Origin: Gemmataceae bacterium
GTDB lineage: Bacteria; Planctomycetota; Planctomycetia; Gemmatales; Gemmataceae
Assembly (NCBI GenBank): GCA_901538445.1
Contig: LR594585.1
Location: 186,001 to 250,000 of the forward strand
Length of the DNA stretch: 64,000 nt
Reading direction: 5' to 3'
A program made the position numbers and the translations under genes. This document shows positions 1-9,175 of the stretch, in pieces. The notes beneath the pieces are model-generated. The model made no database searches, had not been told where the DNA came from, and saw only the letters and a list, made by a program, of their open reading frames with translations. The stretch's first letter is position 1, and each line of letters begins with the position of its first letter.

Positions 1-179
1 TACACCTGGTCGAGGTTCGGGAGCTTCCGCGGCGCGACCTTGGCGTCCACGAGGACGCACCGCCTGGCCTCGTCCACGGTGACGCCGCCCTTCGGCGCGT
101 CCTTCTTGTCCTGGGCGGCCCCGCGGTCGGCCGCGGCGACCGCGGCGAGGAGCCCGAGCGCTACTGCGATCCACTTCAT
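1..179 (-). CDS. Exported protein, N-terminal part only
   Basis: The gene runs off the left edge; 59 codons are visible from an ATG at 179. The start MKWIAVALGLLAAVAAADRG is a signal peptide, probably cleaved after an Ala-rich stretch near residue 22. It is followed by a charged linker and a segment reading VTVDEARRCVLVDAKVAPRK, which does not identify a family. The next gene upstream on the same strand starts at 1654 and ends only 54 bases before this start, so the two may be cotranscribed. The signal peptide is clear, but no function can be given. Confidence 0.7.
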   Translation of the reverse strand, partial: MKWIAVALGLLAAVAAADRGAAQDKKDAPKGGVTVDEARRCVLVDAKVAPRKLPNLDQV

Positions 180-232
180 GGTGTCGTTCCTGTGTCGGTG
201 GTCCCCGGCACGCACACCGGGCGGGGCTGAGC

Positions 233-1654
233 TTATTTCGTTCCGATGCACACGACGACGGTTTCCTTGCCCGCGTTCGGGCCTTCGAGGTTGCACGTCG
301 CCACGATCAGCTTTCCGCCGTGGACCGTGACGCCGCCGTACACCATCCCCGGCGCGCCGCCGTCCTTCGCGGCCGCGAGGGTCCACTTCGGGGTGCCGGT
401 CTTCAGGTCGACGGCGTGGACGACGCCGTTGAGGTCCGCGGCGTACACCACGCCCCCGGCGACGGCCGGCGGCGCGAACACCGGGAACTTGCAGTCGTAC
501 AGCCACGCCCGCTCGCCGTCGGCGGCCTTGAAGGCCCGCACCTTGCCGTCGGTCGCGGTGAACACGGCCAGCCCGTCGCTGACCGCGACGCACCCGACCA
601 CCCCGCCGGGCACGTCCTTCTTCCACTTCACCTCGCCGGTCTTCAGGTCGATCGCGGTGACGTCGCCCTTCGCGCCCTTGAGTTCCTTGAGGTAGTACCC
701 GATGGAACTGCCGGGGACGATGGCGAGGTCTCCCGCCACGGTCGCGCCGCCCCACGGGTTGAGCGCCAGTTCGCGCTTCCACACGGTCTCGCCGGTCGCC
801 GCGCTGAGCGCGTAGAGCGCCCGCTCGCCGACCTTCTCCTTGTCGAGGTACGACGTCGGCACGAGGAGCGTGTCGCCGGCGAGGTTCACCGGCGCATCGA
901 CGTGCCACTTCGCCTCGCCCTTCTGCCACACCTTCTTCGGCGCGAACTTGAGCAACTGGCTGTCGTCCGGCGGGATGGCGAAGTCGTCCTTCTTCGCCTT
1001 GAGTTCCTCGTACTTCGCGGACAGTTCCTTCCACTTCGCGTCCTGCATCTTGGAGACGGTGGCGAGGTCGTGCTCCTTGCCGTCGAGCGTGGCCTTGTCC
1101 GTCTCGACGCAGATGACGCCGGCCGCGCCGCCCCCGATGTACGCGCGGTTCCCGGCGACGAGCGGGCCGCCCTCGAGGTGGATCAGGTCGCCGGGGAGGG
1201 TGAGTTGCCACACCGGCTTGCTGGTCGCGGCGCTGACGCAGTGCAGCACGCCGCCCGAGTCCTGGTGCATGCCGTCGCCGAACACGAGGTACTCGCCGGC
1301 CACCGCGGGCGAGCTCACCGACGCGAGCTTCAGGTACGGGGCCGACTTCGCCCACGTCGCCTTCGTCGGCGGCTGCTCGGTGAGCGGGAACAGGGTGACC
1401 GTGGGGCGGTTGAACGCGCCGACGCCGGCCACGAACACCGAGTCCTTGACCGGCACCGGCGCGGCGAGGAAGTGGTCGTTCGACCGCACCGCCCACAGCA
1501 CCACCGGCTTCTCGGGGCCGGCCTTGTTGTCGGTGTTGCCGGTGCGCTGCGGGGTGCCGCGGTACGTGCCCCACGGGCCGGGCTCCGCGGCGGTTGATTC
1601 ACCGCAGAGAACGCGGAGAACGCAGAGGGAGACGAGGAGAGATCGAAGCGACAT
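233..1654 (-). CDS. Exported PQQ-type beta-propeller protein
   Basis: This 473-residue protein has repeated propeller blades of the PQQ/BamB type. Motifs such as ALSAATGETVWKREL, AIDLKTGEVKWKKD, AFKAADGERAWLYD and AVDLKTGTPKWTL each end in the characteristic G-x-x-x-W. The opening GPWGTYRGTPQRTGN matches the usual first blade of planctomycete PQQ proteins. A lysine-rich insertion at about residues 185-240 interrupts the propeller. The N-terminus MSLRSLLVSLCVLRVLCGES is a signal peptide whose DNA (about 1594-1640) belongs to the CTCTGCG-type repeat family also seen at 36559-36680. It probably acts outside the cytoplasm as a binding or scaffold protein. No enzyme motif is evident. Confidence 0.85.
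   Translation of the reverse strand: MSLRSLLVSLCVLRVLCGESTAAEPGPWGTYRGTPQRTGNTDNKAGPEKPVVLWAVRSNDHFLAAPVPVKDSVFVAGVGAFNRPTVTLFPLTEQPPTKATWAKSAPYLKLASVSSPAVAGEYLVFGDGMHQDSGGVLHCVSAATSKPVWQLTLPGDLIHLEGGPLVAGNRAYIGGGAAGVICVETDKATLDGKEHDLATVSKMQDAKWKELSAKYEELKAKKDDFAIPPDDSQLLKFAPKKVWQKGEAKWHVDAPVNLAGDTLLVPTSYLDKEKVGERALYALSAATGETVWKRELALNPWGGATVAGDLAIVPGSSIGYYLKELKGAKGDVTAIDLKTGEVKWKKDVPGGVVGCVAVSDGLAVFTATDGKVRAFKAADGERAWLYDCKFPVFAPPAVAGGVVYAADLNGVVHAVDLKTGTPKWTLAAAKDGGAPGMVYGGVTVHGGKLIVATCNLEGPNAGKETVVVCIGTK
1594..1640. repeat. Single arm of CTCTGCG-type repeat inside a gene
   Basis: The stretch beginning attcaccgcagagaacgcgg resembles the left arm of the inverted repeat at 36559-36680 (attcaccacagagccacaga). 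Here it has no partner arm and lies inside the coding region of the PQQ-propeller gene. There it encodes the signal-peptide residues LCVLRVLCGES. The similarity is visible by eye but was not scored. Confidence 0.6.
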
Positions 1655-1677
1655 TGAACGCCTTTCTGAAACCCGCG

Positions 1678-1799
1678 TGGCACACAGGGCTTCCGCCCTG
1701 TGCTACGGAAGACGGCCCCTCCGGGGCGAAGACCCGGCGTTGGTTTTCCACCCCGGAGGGGTCGGCGTTCGTAGCACAGGGCGGAAGCCCTGTGTGCCA
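1678..1799. repeat. Compound inverted repeat, 30-nt arms
   Basis: The left arm 1678-1707 and right arm 1770-1799 are perfect reverse complements. Each arm contains its own small palindrome, acagggcttccgccctgt. A second, shorter inverted pair of CCCCTCCGGGG type sits in the loop. The element fills the gap between the FG-GAP gene's stop (1814) and the PQQ-propeller start (1654). It could act as a terminator, although no run of T follows it. Confidence 0.85.
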
Positions 1800-1813
1800 A
1801 CCACCTATGGGAT

Positions 1814-4279
1814 TCAGTTCACCTTCACCGTCAGCGGCGAGGTCGCGACGGTCAGCTCCTTCACGAGCGCCTTGCCGTCGGCCCCGGTGAGTTCGAGCTT
1901 GTACGCGCCGGGCGCGAGTACGAACCGCGGGCTCTGGCCCGACTGCCCGCCGCGGGCGTCGCCGCCGGCCGTCTGCGACGTCGCCACGGCCTTCCCGCTC
2001 GCGTCCCTCACGACCACCTTGCCGCCGCTCAGCACCGGGGTGCCGTTGAGCGCGACCGTGACCGGCGTGAGCGGGCCACCGGGGGTGAGCACGCCGAACA
2101 GCGCGCACGACTCCTGGCCCTCGTTGCTGAACACGACGTCGAGTTGGCCGTCGGCGTTGAGGTCGGCGAGGCACGCGGCCTGCGAGTTGAACACCTTGGT
2201 GTTCAGCCCGACGTCAGCCGACTTGTCCGCGAACGCGCCGTTGCCGAGGTTCTTGAAGTACCGGTTGGTCCCCTTGAGGCAGCACACGAGCAGGTCCGGC
2301 TTGCCGTCGTTGTCGAAGTCGCCCCACGCCGCGGACACTGCGCTCGGGATCTCCTTCGCGAGGTCGCCGGCGGAACCCGTGGCGTCGGCGAACTTGCCGG
2401 TGCCGTCGTTCTTGAGCAGCTTGCACTTCCCGTCGGCCTGCGGGACGAACAGGTCGAGGTGGCCGTCGCCGTCGAAGTCGCCGAGCGCCGGGCCGACCTT
2501 GCCGGCCTTGTAGCTGATGTTCGCGTCGGCCTTGTGGACGAACTTGCCGCCCGCGTTGACGAGCAGGACACCGCTGCCGGCCCCGTAGAGGACGTCTTGC
2601 TTGCCGTCGCCCGTCAGGTCAGCGACGGCGAGCGTGTCGCCCTTGAGGTCGGCGAACAGCCCGTTGGGCCCCAGGCCCCACGCCTCCGAGACGTCCTCGA
2701 ACCACGGTCCAGGCGGCCCGCCGGCCGAGTTGCCGACCGCGAACGTGTAGGCGTGCGGTTGGTCGGCGTTGGTCATCTTGATGAGTAGCCGGCTCTTCCC
2801 GGCCGGGAGCTTGAGCGCGAGGCCGACGCCGTCGGGCTTGGCCGCGTCCTGGCTGTGGACCTTCTCGCCGTTGACCCACACCACGAACGGGTTCGCGCAG
2901 GTAATGCTGACCGGCACCACGCCCGCGGCGCTCATCTCCAGCTCGCGGTGGACGTACGCGGCGCAGTTCGCGCCGAGTTCGTCGAGCTTGCTCGGCTCGC
3001 CGTCCTTGAAGTCCTTCTTGGCCCACTTCACCGGCATGTCGCGCTTGCCCTTGTACTCCTTCTCCGGAGTGAACGGGTCCTTCTCGACCGGGAACTCGGT
3101 CTTGAAGTTGTCGGCGGGGTTGGCGGCCCGGAACATGCCGATCGAGTGGGTGTCGCCGAGCGTCGGCAGGACCACCTTCGGCCCTTCGGCCTTGGTGTTG
3201 CGGTACAGCCGCAGCCCGTGGTAGCCGTTCCCCAGCAGGATGTCGGGCTTCCCGTCACCGTCGAAGTCGCCGAACGCGGCCGCGGTGAGGTTGTACGCGA
3301 GTTCCTTCGGGAGCCGGGCCGACTCGTCGCGGAACTGGCCCTTGCCGGCGTTCGCGAACAGCTTCGGGCCGGTCGGCGTGGCGAGCAGCAGGTCGGGGAG
3401 CCCGTCGCCGTTCACGTCGGCCCACACCGCGGCGCGGGCCCCGCCGGTGAGGCCGGGCAGGGGCGTCTCGATGAACCCGTCGCCGCCGTTCTGGAGCAGC
3501 GACACCTTGTTCGCCCCGCACAGGCACACGTCGGGCTTGCCGTCGTTGTCGAAGTCGATGGCGGTGACCGCCTGCGCCTCGGCGTCGAGCTTCGTGAGGC
3601 TGGCGAACCGGTCGAACCCCGGCATCCCCTTGAGGGCGCGGATGTCCTCGCCGCCCCAGCCGACGAAGTCGCGCTTCGGGTTGTAGTCGATGTTCTTGAG
3701 GCTCGTCTTGAGCCGCTGGATGCGGGCGGTCTTCTTGTGGATCGCCTCCTTGTCGCCGTCGACCATGCACGGCACGATCACCTCCTTGCCGTCGATGATG
3801 TCGGCGCAGAGGCCGGGGAGCTTGTCGATCTTGCCGGCGTAGCTGCGGAGCAGGAACGGCTCGCCGTGCGACATGCCCCACCACTCGCCCTGCGGGTACG
3901 CCTGGTACCACGACCGGCCGAAGTACGTCTCGCTGGCCCCGCCGTTGTGGAAGAAGGTGGCGAGCTTGCCGACCTCCGCCCACTTCATGATCTCCTCCCA
4001 CTCGCCGGGCCGCAGCCCGCCGCGGCCGATGTTGTGCTTGATCTCGTTCTGCGGGTGCTTGCCCTTGATGTCCTGGAGCTTGGTGAAGATGATCAGGTTC
4101 TTCTCTCGGTCCACCTTCGTCACCTGCATCTGGACGATGTTGGTGGACTGCTTGATCATGTCCGCGAGCGAGATGGGCACCTCGACGTAGGCGTCGGCCC
4201 GTTGGGGGGCGGCGAGCGTCACCGCAACGGCTGCGGCGATCGCGACGAGCCACGAAACCGGCGAGCGATCGGTCGTCAT
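1814..4279 (-). CDS. Exported FG-GAP/VCBS repeat protein
   Basis: This large exported protein of 821 residues is read from the ATG at 4279, chosen because AGGAGG lies just upstream and a signal peptide follows (VSWLVAIAAAVAVTLAAPQR). An upstream in-frame start at 4324 would add 15 residues that look non-coding. At least seven FG-GAP repeats carry the calcium-binding D-x-D-x-DG-x-x-D loop, for example DFDNDGKPDVCL, DVNGDGLPDLLL, DFDGDGKPDILL, DFDGDGHLDLFV and DFDNDGKPDLLV. They are split into two groups around a middle region of about residues 380-540. The fold is an integrin-like propeller of planctomycete secreted proteins; the ligand is unknown. Confidence 0.85.
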   Translation of the reverse strand: MTTDRSPVSWLVAIAAAVAVTLAAPQRADAYVEVPISLADMIKQSTNIVQMQVTKVDREKNLIIFTKLQDIKGKHPQNEIKHNIGRGGLRPGEWEEIMKWAEVGKLATFFHNGGASETYFGRSWYQAYPQGEWWGMSHGEPFLLRSYAGKIDKLPGLCADIIDGKEVIVPCMVDGDKEAIHKKTARIQRLKTSLKNIDYNPKRDFVGWGGEDIRALKGMPGFDRFASLTKLDAEAQAVTAIDFDNDGKPDVCLCGANKVSLLQNGGDGFIETPLPGLTGGARAAVWADVNGDGLPDLLLATPTGPKLFANAGKGQFRDESARLPKELAYNLTAAAFGDFDGDGKPDILLGNGYHGLRLYRNTKAEGPKVVLPTLGDTHSIGMFRAANPADNFKTEFPVEKDPFTPEKEYKGKRDMPVKWAKKDFKDGEPSKLDELGANCAAYVHRELEMSAAGVVPVSITCANPFVVWVNGEKVHSQDAAKPDGVGLALKLPAGKSRLLIKMTNADQPHAYTFAVGNSAGGPPGPWFEDVSEAWGLGPNGLFADLKGDTLAVADLTGDGKQDVLYGAGSGVLLVNAGGKFVHKADANISYKAGKVGPALGDFDGDGHLDLFVPQADGKCKLLKNDGTGKFADATGSAGDLAKEIPSAVSAAWGDFDNDGKPDLLVCCLKGTNRYFKNLGNGAFADKSADVGLNTKVFNSQAACLADLNADGQLDVVFSNEGQESCALFGVLTPGGPLTPVTVALNGTPVLSGGKVVVRDASGKAVATSQTAGGDARGGQSGQSPRFVLAPGAYKLELTGADGKALVKELTVATSPLTVKVN

Positions 4280-4310
4280 CGCAGGAACCTCCTCGGGGTG
4301 TTTCAGCGTT

Positions 4311-4434
4311 CCAGGGGTTGACACCCCTGGCTATTGACGGTGACCCCGTTGGGGTCAAAGCACCGCGCACCGATCCAGGGTCGTCGCAGCCCCGAAGGGG
4401 GCGACCGTGAATAGCCAGGGGTGTCAACCCCTGG
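4311..4434. repeat. Inverted repeat, 25-nt arms, CCAGGGGTTGACACCCCTGG family
   Basis: Arms at 4311-4335 and 4410-4434 are perfect reverse complements, and each arm is itself a palindrome. The element lies between the TPR gene's stop (4448) and the FG-GAP gene's start (4279), so it occupies the leader or promoter region of the latter. A related arm sequence recurs in the compound repeat at 49030-49176. Confidence 0.85.
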
Positions 4435-4447
4435 TCCACAGACGTCG

Positions 4448-7400
4448 TCACTTCTTCGGCGGCGCGATCTTGCCCAGCCGCTCCTCGGCGGCCTTGGTCC
4501 ACTCGCTGTCCTTCGGGGCGTCCTTGACGACGCGCTCGAGCAGCTTTGCGGCGGCGTCGGGCTTCTTCTCGGCGTCGAGCACGCGGGCGTGTTCGAGCAT
4601 CGCGGTCCACTTCAGCTCGGGGATGTCGTACCCCAGGTACACCGTCTGGAACTCCTCGCCGGCTTCCTTCCACTTGTTCTGCTTCGCCTGGCACTCGCCG
4701 ATTTGCAGGCGGGCGCGGCCGGCCCGGTCGTCCTGGGTCGCCTGCGTCACCTGTACGTAGGTGTTGATCGCGTCCGGGTAGCGGTTCTGGTTCTGGAGCG
4801 CGAGCCCCATGCCGTACCGGGCGTCGACCGCCCACGGGCTGTTGCCGTACCGGGCGAGGACCGTCTCGAACGCCTGCCGCGCCGGCTCCCACTGCTTGAG
4901 TTCCAGGTACGCATGCCCGAGCCGCAGCACGGCCCGGTCGCTGACCCCGGGGACGTTGTGGAACGCGCCGTTGTCGCGGAACACGACGAGCTTCTTCGCG
5001 GCGTCGTCGGCCTTGCCCTGTGCGAGCGCGCACTCGGCCGAACGGTACAGCGCCTGTCCGCGGTGCGGCGACTTCTCGTTGTTCGCGACCGAGTCGAACT
5101 GCCCCTGGGCCGCCGCGAAGTCCTTCTTGTCGAACAGCGCGCCGCCGAGCCGGATGCGGACGCGCTCGAGCGATTCGGGTGGCGTCGGCTTGTCGGTCGG
5201 CTCCTTGTCGATCGCTTCCTTCAGGAGCTTGATGGCGTCGTCGGGCTTCTTCTCGGCGAGCAGTTCGGCGAGTTCGAGCCGGCCCTCGACCGACACCGCG
5301 AGGTCGGGGAACTCGGCGATCAACTTCGTGTACGCTGGGGCCGGGTCGGTGTCGGCGGCGCGTGCGGTCCACGCGGCGTCGTAGAGCATCCGGGCGCGGG
5401 CCTCGCTCGCGGGGAGCGGTTGCTTGAAGTGGTCGGCCCGCTGGAGGAACTGCTGGGCGACGTTGTTCAGCTCGCCCTTCGCGGCCTTCACCTTGTTGTC
5501 GATCTCGGCGACCTGGGCCGGCGTGAGGTTCGGCTTGGTCTTCTCCTTCTCGATCTCGGCGATCTTCTTCTTGGCCTCCTCGGCCTGGCACTGGGTCATC
5601 TTCAGCGCGGCCTCGGCGGCGATCGGCCGGTTGTTCGCGGCCTGCATCGCCTGCTCGAACGCGCCGCGGGCGTCGCCGGGCTTGCCCGCCTCGAAGAGTG
5701 CGACCCCGTGGTGGTAGCGGAGCAGCGCGACCCACTCGGCCCGGGCCGGGTCGCCGGCGAGTTGCCCCTCGAACTTCTCACGGGCCTTCTGGAGCGCCTC
5801 GGCGGCCTGCTGCGGCTGGTTCTGTTCGCGGAGCAGCGTGGCGAGCGCGACAGATGCGAGCGGTGCGACCGGCGACTTCTGGAGCGGGTCGTTCGCGAAC
5901 TGTCGCAGCACGTTGGTCGCGTTCCCCTTGTCCCCCTGGAGGGCCAGCACCTTCGCGCGTTCGAGGTGCGCCGTGCCGACGAGCGGCGACGTGTTGTACG
6001 TTCCGTCGTTGATCACCTTCTCCAGCGCCCCGCGGGCCTTGTTGAAGGCGTCGTTCCGCTCGTTGCCCGGCGCGAGCTGCGTGCCGAGCCGCTTCTGACA
6101 CAGGGCGAACTTGATGAGCGCGTCGGGGGCCTCGGGCGACTTCGGGTTCGCGGCCACGAACGCATCGAGCAGGCCGGCCGCGGCGGTGAGCTTCTCGCGG
6201 AGGATGTTGTCCTGGAGCGCGTCCTCGGCCTTGTTCGGGGCGAGGCGGATCAGGCAGTCGGCGAGGACGTACCCGACCGGGGCGAGGTCGCCGGTGCGCT
6301 CCGGGGCCGGGATCGCGTCGAGCGCCGCCGCGGCCTTCTCCCAGTCCTCCTGCGCGACCCAGCACAGCCCGAGCCCGTACCGGGCGCGGCCGGCCCGCTC
6401 GAACTCGGGGAACTTGGCGACGACCTCGTCGTACTTCTTCGCGGCCTCGGCGAACGCGGCCTTCGTCGCCTGCGGGTTGTTCTGCTTCTTGACCTCCTCG
6501 GCCTTGCGGAAGGCGTTCTCGGCGCTGCGGAACAGCACGAGCGGGGTCAGCGCGCTGTTCGGGAACTGCTGGCGGAACGCGGCGACGCGGGCCTCGGAAC
6601 TGTTGACGTCGTTCGCGAGGTGGTACGCGGCGATCGCGCGCTGGAGCGTTTCCTCGGTGCGGGCCGGGAGCAGCTTCTCGTTGAGGATCTGGTCGTACAC
6701 CTGCGCGGCCTGCTGGTTCTGACCGGCGGTCAGCAGGGCGTCGGCGAGTTCGAGGAGGATCTCGGGCCGGCGGGCCTTCGCGTCGGGGTCTTGGCCGCCG
6801 AGCTGGTTCGCCCGGTCGGCCGCGCCGCGGAGCGAGCCGATCGCGCGGTTGAACGCCTCCGTGCGCGCGTTCGGGTTGTTCGGGTCGGCCGCGAGCGCCA
6901 GTCCGAGCTGCGCCTTGCCGAGCCAGTAGTTCGCCTGGTCGCCCAGTTTCGCGTGGTTGGTCAGCGGCTGGAGCGCCTTCGCGGCCTCGTCGTACGCCTT
7001 GGACTGGACGAGGCAGAACCCGGCCCGCAACTGCGCGTCGTCCTTGAGCGGCGACGCGGCGAACTCCTTGGCGAACGCCTGGAACTTCGGGAGCGCCTCG
7101 GCGACCTTGCCGGCCTCGTAGTTCAGGCACGCGCCGTAGAACGCGGCCCCGGCGACGTAGTCCGGCGCCGGGTTCTTCACGAGCGCTTCGAGCCGCGCCT
7201 TCTCCCACGGGTCGCTCTTGAACTTGTCGGGCTGCTGGAGCGCCGCGGCGGCTGTCTTCTTCTGCTCCTCGTACCCGGTGAGGACCGCCTGGAACGCGAC
7301 CGCGGCCTCGGCCTTCTGGTCGCTCGACAGCACGCGGCCGAGCAGGTAGCGGGCGTGGAGCCCGAACGGTTGGTCGAACGGGGCGAGCTGGCCGAGCGAC

Positions 7401-8119
7401 TTCTCGGCCGCCGGGAGGTCGTTGAGCAGCACCGCGGCGAACCCGTGGTAGTACAGCCCGAGCGGCCGGTACTTGCTCTTCGCGAGCGCCGCGTCCTTCG
7501 CGAACGGCTCGACCGTGGCGCGCGCCTCCTTCGTCTTGCCGAGCCGCAGCTCAGTCTCGGCGACGTCGCAGCGGGCGCGTGCGGCCCACTCGGCGTCGGG
7601 CGGGGTCTTCTTCTCGAAGGCGTCGCGGGCGGCGGCGAAGAACTTGTTCGCTTCGGCGAACTGGCCGCTCGCGTTGTTCTGCCGCTGCGGCATCTCGTTG
7701 GGCTTCGCGACCCCCTCGGCGAGTTCCTTCTGCGCGAGCCCGCGGCGGCATACGCCGGCGTAGTAGAGGGCGAGCCCGCGGTCCGGGAAGTTGCCGTCGT
7801 TGGCGGCCGGGGTGACCGCCTCGAGCGCCGCCTGGTAGTTGCGGTCGGGCAGGTCGAGGAGCGCGAGCGCGAGGCCGAGCCGGGCCGAGTGCGCGTCCCT
7901 GTGGCCGCCGAACTTCTGGAGGAACTCGCGGAACCGGTCGGCGGCGAACTGCGGGTTCGCCTCCGCGTGCGCCTTGCGTGCGACGTTCAGCAGCATGTCG
8001 GCCTGCTGCTCGGCGGTCGGCTGCGCGCCCAGGCGAGCGGGGGACGTGAGTCCCCCGGTGGCGACCAACAGACCGAGGAGTGCGAGCGCGGCGGGACCGC
8101 GGGACCGGGTGTGGCTCAT
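4448..8119 (-). CDS. Exported multi-TPR protein, 1223 residues
   Basis: The protein is almost entirely made of tetratricopeptide-like helical repeats. Blocks such as GLALYYAGVCRRGLAQKELA, ARYGLGLCWVAQEDWEKAAA and ARYGMGLALQNQNRYPDAIN recur roughly every 35-40 residues. It starts with a signal peptide, and the segment GGLTSPARLGAQ spans the likely cleavage site. That segment is encoded by a 31-base sequence identical to one arm of an intergenic repeat at 47796-47826. TPR arrays of this size usually serve as protein-protein scaffolds, as in YbgF/BamD-like proteins. No catalytic domain is seen. Confidence 0.85.
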   Translation of the reverse strand: MSHTRSRGPAALALLGLLVATGGLTSPARLGAQPTAEQQADMLLNVARKAHAEANPQFAADRFREFLQKFGGHRDAHSARLGLALALLDLPDRNYQAALEAVTPAANDGNFPDRGLALYYAGVCRRGLAQKELAEGVAKPNEMPQRQNNASGQFAEANKFFAAARDAFEKKTPPDAEWAARARCDVAETELRLGKTKEARATVEPFAKDAALAKSKYRPLGLYYHGFAAVLLNDLPAAEKSLGQLAPFDQPFGLHARYLLGRVLSSDQKAEAAVAFQAVLTGYEEQKKTAAAALQQPDKFKSDPWEKARLEALVKNPAPDYVAGAAFYGACLNYEAGKVAEALPKFQAFAKEFAASPLKDDAQLRAGFCLVQSKAYDEAAKALQPLTNHAKLGDQANYWLGKAQLGLALAADPNNPNARTEAFNRAIGSLRGAADRANQLGGQDPDAKARRPEILLELADALLTAGQNQQAAQVYDQILNEKLLPARTEETLQRAIAAYHLANDVNSSEARVAAFRQQFPNSALTPLVLFRSAENAFRKAEEVKKQNNPQATKAAFAEAAKKYDEVVAKFPEFERAGRARYGLGLCWVAQEDWEKAAAALDAIPAPERTGDLAPVGYVLADCLIRLAPNKAEDALQDNILREKLTAAAGLLDAFVAANPKSPEAPDALIKFALCQKRLGTQLAPGNERNDAFNKARGALEKVINDGTYNTSPLVGTAHLERAKVLALQGDKGNATNVLRQFANDPLQKSPVAPLASVALATLLREQNQPQQAAEALQKAREKFEGQLAGDPARAEWVALLRYHHGVALFEAGKPGDARGAFEQAMQAANNRPIAAEAALKMTQCQAEEAKKKIAEIEKEKTKPNLTPAQVAEIDNKVKAAKGELNNVAQQFLQRADHFKQPLPASEARARMLYDAAWTARAADTDPAPAYTKLIAEFPDLAVSVEGRLELAELLAEKKPDDAIKLLKEAIDKEPTDKPTPPESLERVRIRLGGALFDKKDFAAAQGQFDSVANNEKSPHRGQALYRSAECALAQGKADDAAKKLVVFRDNGAFHNVPGVSDRAVLRLGHAYLELKQWEPARQAFETVLARYGNSPWAVDARYGMGLALQNQNRYPDAINTYVQVTQATQDDRAGRARLQIGECQAKQNKWKEAGEEFQTVYLGYDIPELKWTAMLEHARVLDAEKKPDAAAKLLERVVKDAPKDSEWTKAAEERLGKIAPPKK
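8029..8059. repeat. Solitary repeat arm inside the TPR gene's signal-peptide region
   Basis: These 31 bases are identical to 47796-47826, the left arm of an intergenic inverted repeat about 40 kb away. Here the second arm is missing and the sequence is translated as part of the signal-peptide cleavage region of the 1223-residue TPR protein. Confidence 0.9.
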
Positions 8120-8354
8120 CGGGGTGACTCGCTCCCACTGGGGAAAGGAGGCCGGCGGCGGGGTAGTCGGGGTACGGGTGGGGGCGCCGTTCCCGGGCGC
8201 GGCGGGAGTGCCCGCCGGTGGAACGTGGCCCGAAACCGTGGCAGCGATTTGGGGGGCACTCAGCTAACGGGTGCTATTCTTGTCCGGCGCGCGGTCGCGC
8301 GTCAACCACCCGTGGAGAAAATGTAGCCAGAGCCGCTGCGTGGTCGCTGGGGGA

Positions 8355-9137
8355 TCACCCGCCGAAGAGCCGCGTGAACCAGCTCCGCGGGGGCGGCTTC
8401 GGCGGCGGCACCTGGACCGGCAGCCCCTGCAGCACCGACACCCCCCACAGGCTCGCGATCCGCTCGGCCGCGGGGCGGCCGGCCCACTTCACCAGCCGCT
8501 CGAACCCCGGGGCCAGTTCCGGCGGGCGGAACGCGGTGCCGTGCCCGTCGGACCCGAGGACGTGGACGAACCCGCCCGCCACCCAGTCGCGGAGCGCGCG
8601 CTCCATGCCGTGGTCCCACGGGTCGGCCAGGGCCGACGCGGTCACCTGGATCAGGCACCCGGCGGCGATCCACCGCTCGGTCCGGGCCGGGTCGTGGAGC
8701 AGTTCGGGGTACCGCTCGGCGTGCGCGATGACGAGCCGGACCCCGTGCGGGCGGAGCGCGTCAACGAGCGGGAGCACGTCGAGGAACAGCGCGTGCGGCA
8801 TCTCGACGAGGAGCCACTGGTCGTGCCCGCCGACGGACAGCAGCGCGCCGGACCGCCAGTCCTCGAACGTGGTCGGCGAGAGCATGACCTCGCCGGTCGG
8901 GTACACGGTGAGCGGGACGTTGTGGGCCGCGAGTTCGCCGGCGAGGTGCGCCGCGGCCGCCCGGAGCCGGGCCGCGGTGTTGGCCGGGTAGCCGGCGTTC
9001 TGGTGGGCGAGCGCCGTGGCGTGGCGGACCCCCTCGGCCGCCATCGCGCGGCACATGGCGAGCGCCTCGTCGGCCGTGGGCGGGCCGTCGTCGAGGCCGG
9101 CGAGCAGGTGGACGTGGGTGTCGGCGAGCGGGGTCAT
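8355..9137 (-). CDS. CpsB/CapC-family (PHP) tyrosine-protein phosphatase
   Basis: The protein has the metal-dependent PHP phosphatase fold of CpsB/YwqE. The sequence DTHVHLLAGLDDGP supplies the first two histidines, HQNAGYP a third, HAERYPE lies near residue 130, and GSDGHG carries the late Asp-His pair. Such enzymes remove phosphate from tyrosine-rich tails of BY-kinases that control capsule or exopolysaccharide assembly. A Wzz/BY-kinase gene lies just upstream on the same strand (10031-12301), which supports that pairing. I chose the ATG at 9137 (260 residues). A GTG at 9179 overlaps the preceding stop (GTGA) and would add 14 residues, so translational coupling is possible. Confidence 0.85.
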   Translation of the reverse strand: MTPLADTHVHLLAGLDDGPPTADEALAMCRAMAAEGVRHATALAHQNAGYPANTAARLRAAAAHLAGELAAHNVPLTVYPTGEVMLSPTTFEDWRSGALLSVGGHDQWLLVEMPHALFLDVLPLVDALRPHGVRLVIAHAERYPELLHDPARTERWIAAGCLIQVTASALADPWDHGMERALRDWVAGGFVHVLGSDGHGTAFRPPELAPGFERLVKWAGRPAAERIASLWGVSVLQGLPVQVPPPKPPPRSWFTRLFGG

Positions 9138-9175
9138 GGCGAGCGTCTCGAGCGGGCAAGCTGCGGGTCGCCCGG

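Noticed and set aside
320-1597. Long plus-strand open frame rich in Arg/Val/Leu opposite the PQQ gene
   Set aside because: It is the antisense shadow of a clear propeller gene; its composition is typical of opposite-strand reading in high-GC DNA.
1678-1799. CRISPR array among the palindromic repeats
   Set aside because: Units are inverted pairs with one loop, not regularly spaced direct repeats with unique spacers, and no cas genes are near.
4421-8326. 1301-codon plus-strand frame opposite the TPR gene
   Set aside because: The minus-strand TPR gene has a signal peptide, clear repeats and normal codon bias. The plus frame is Arg/Leu/Val low-complexity sequence.
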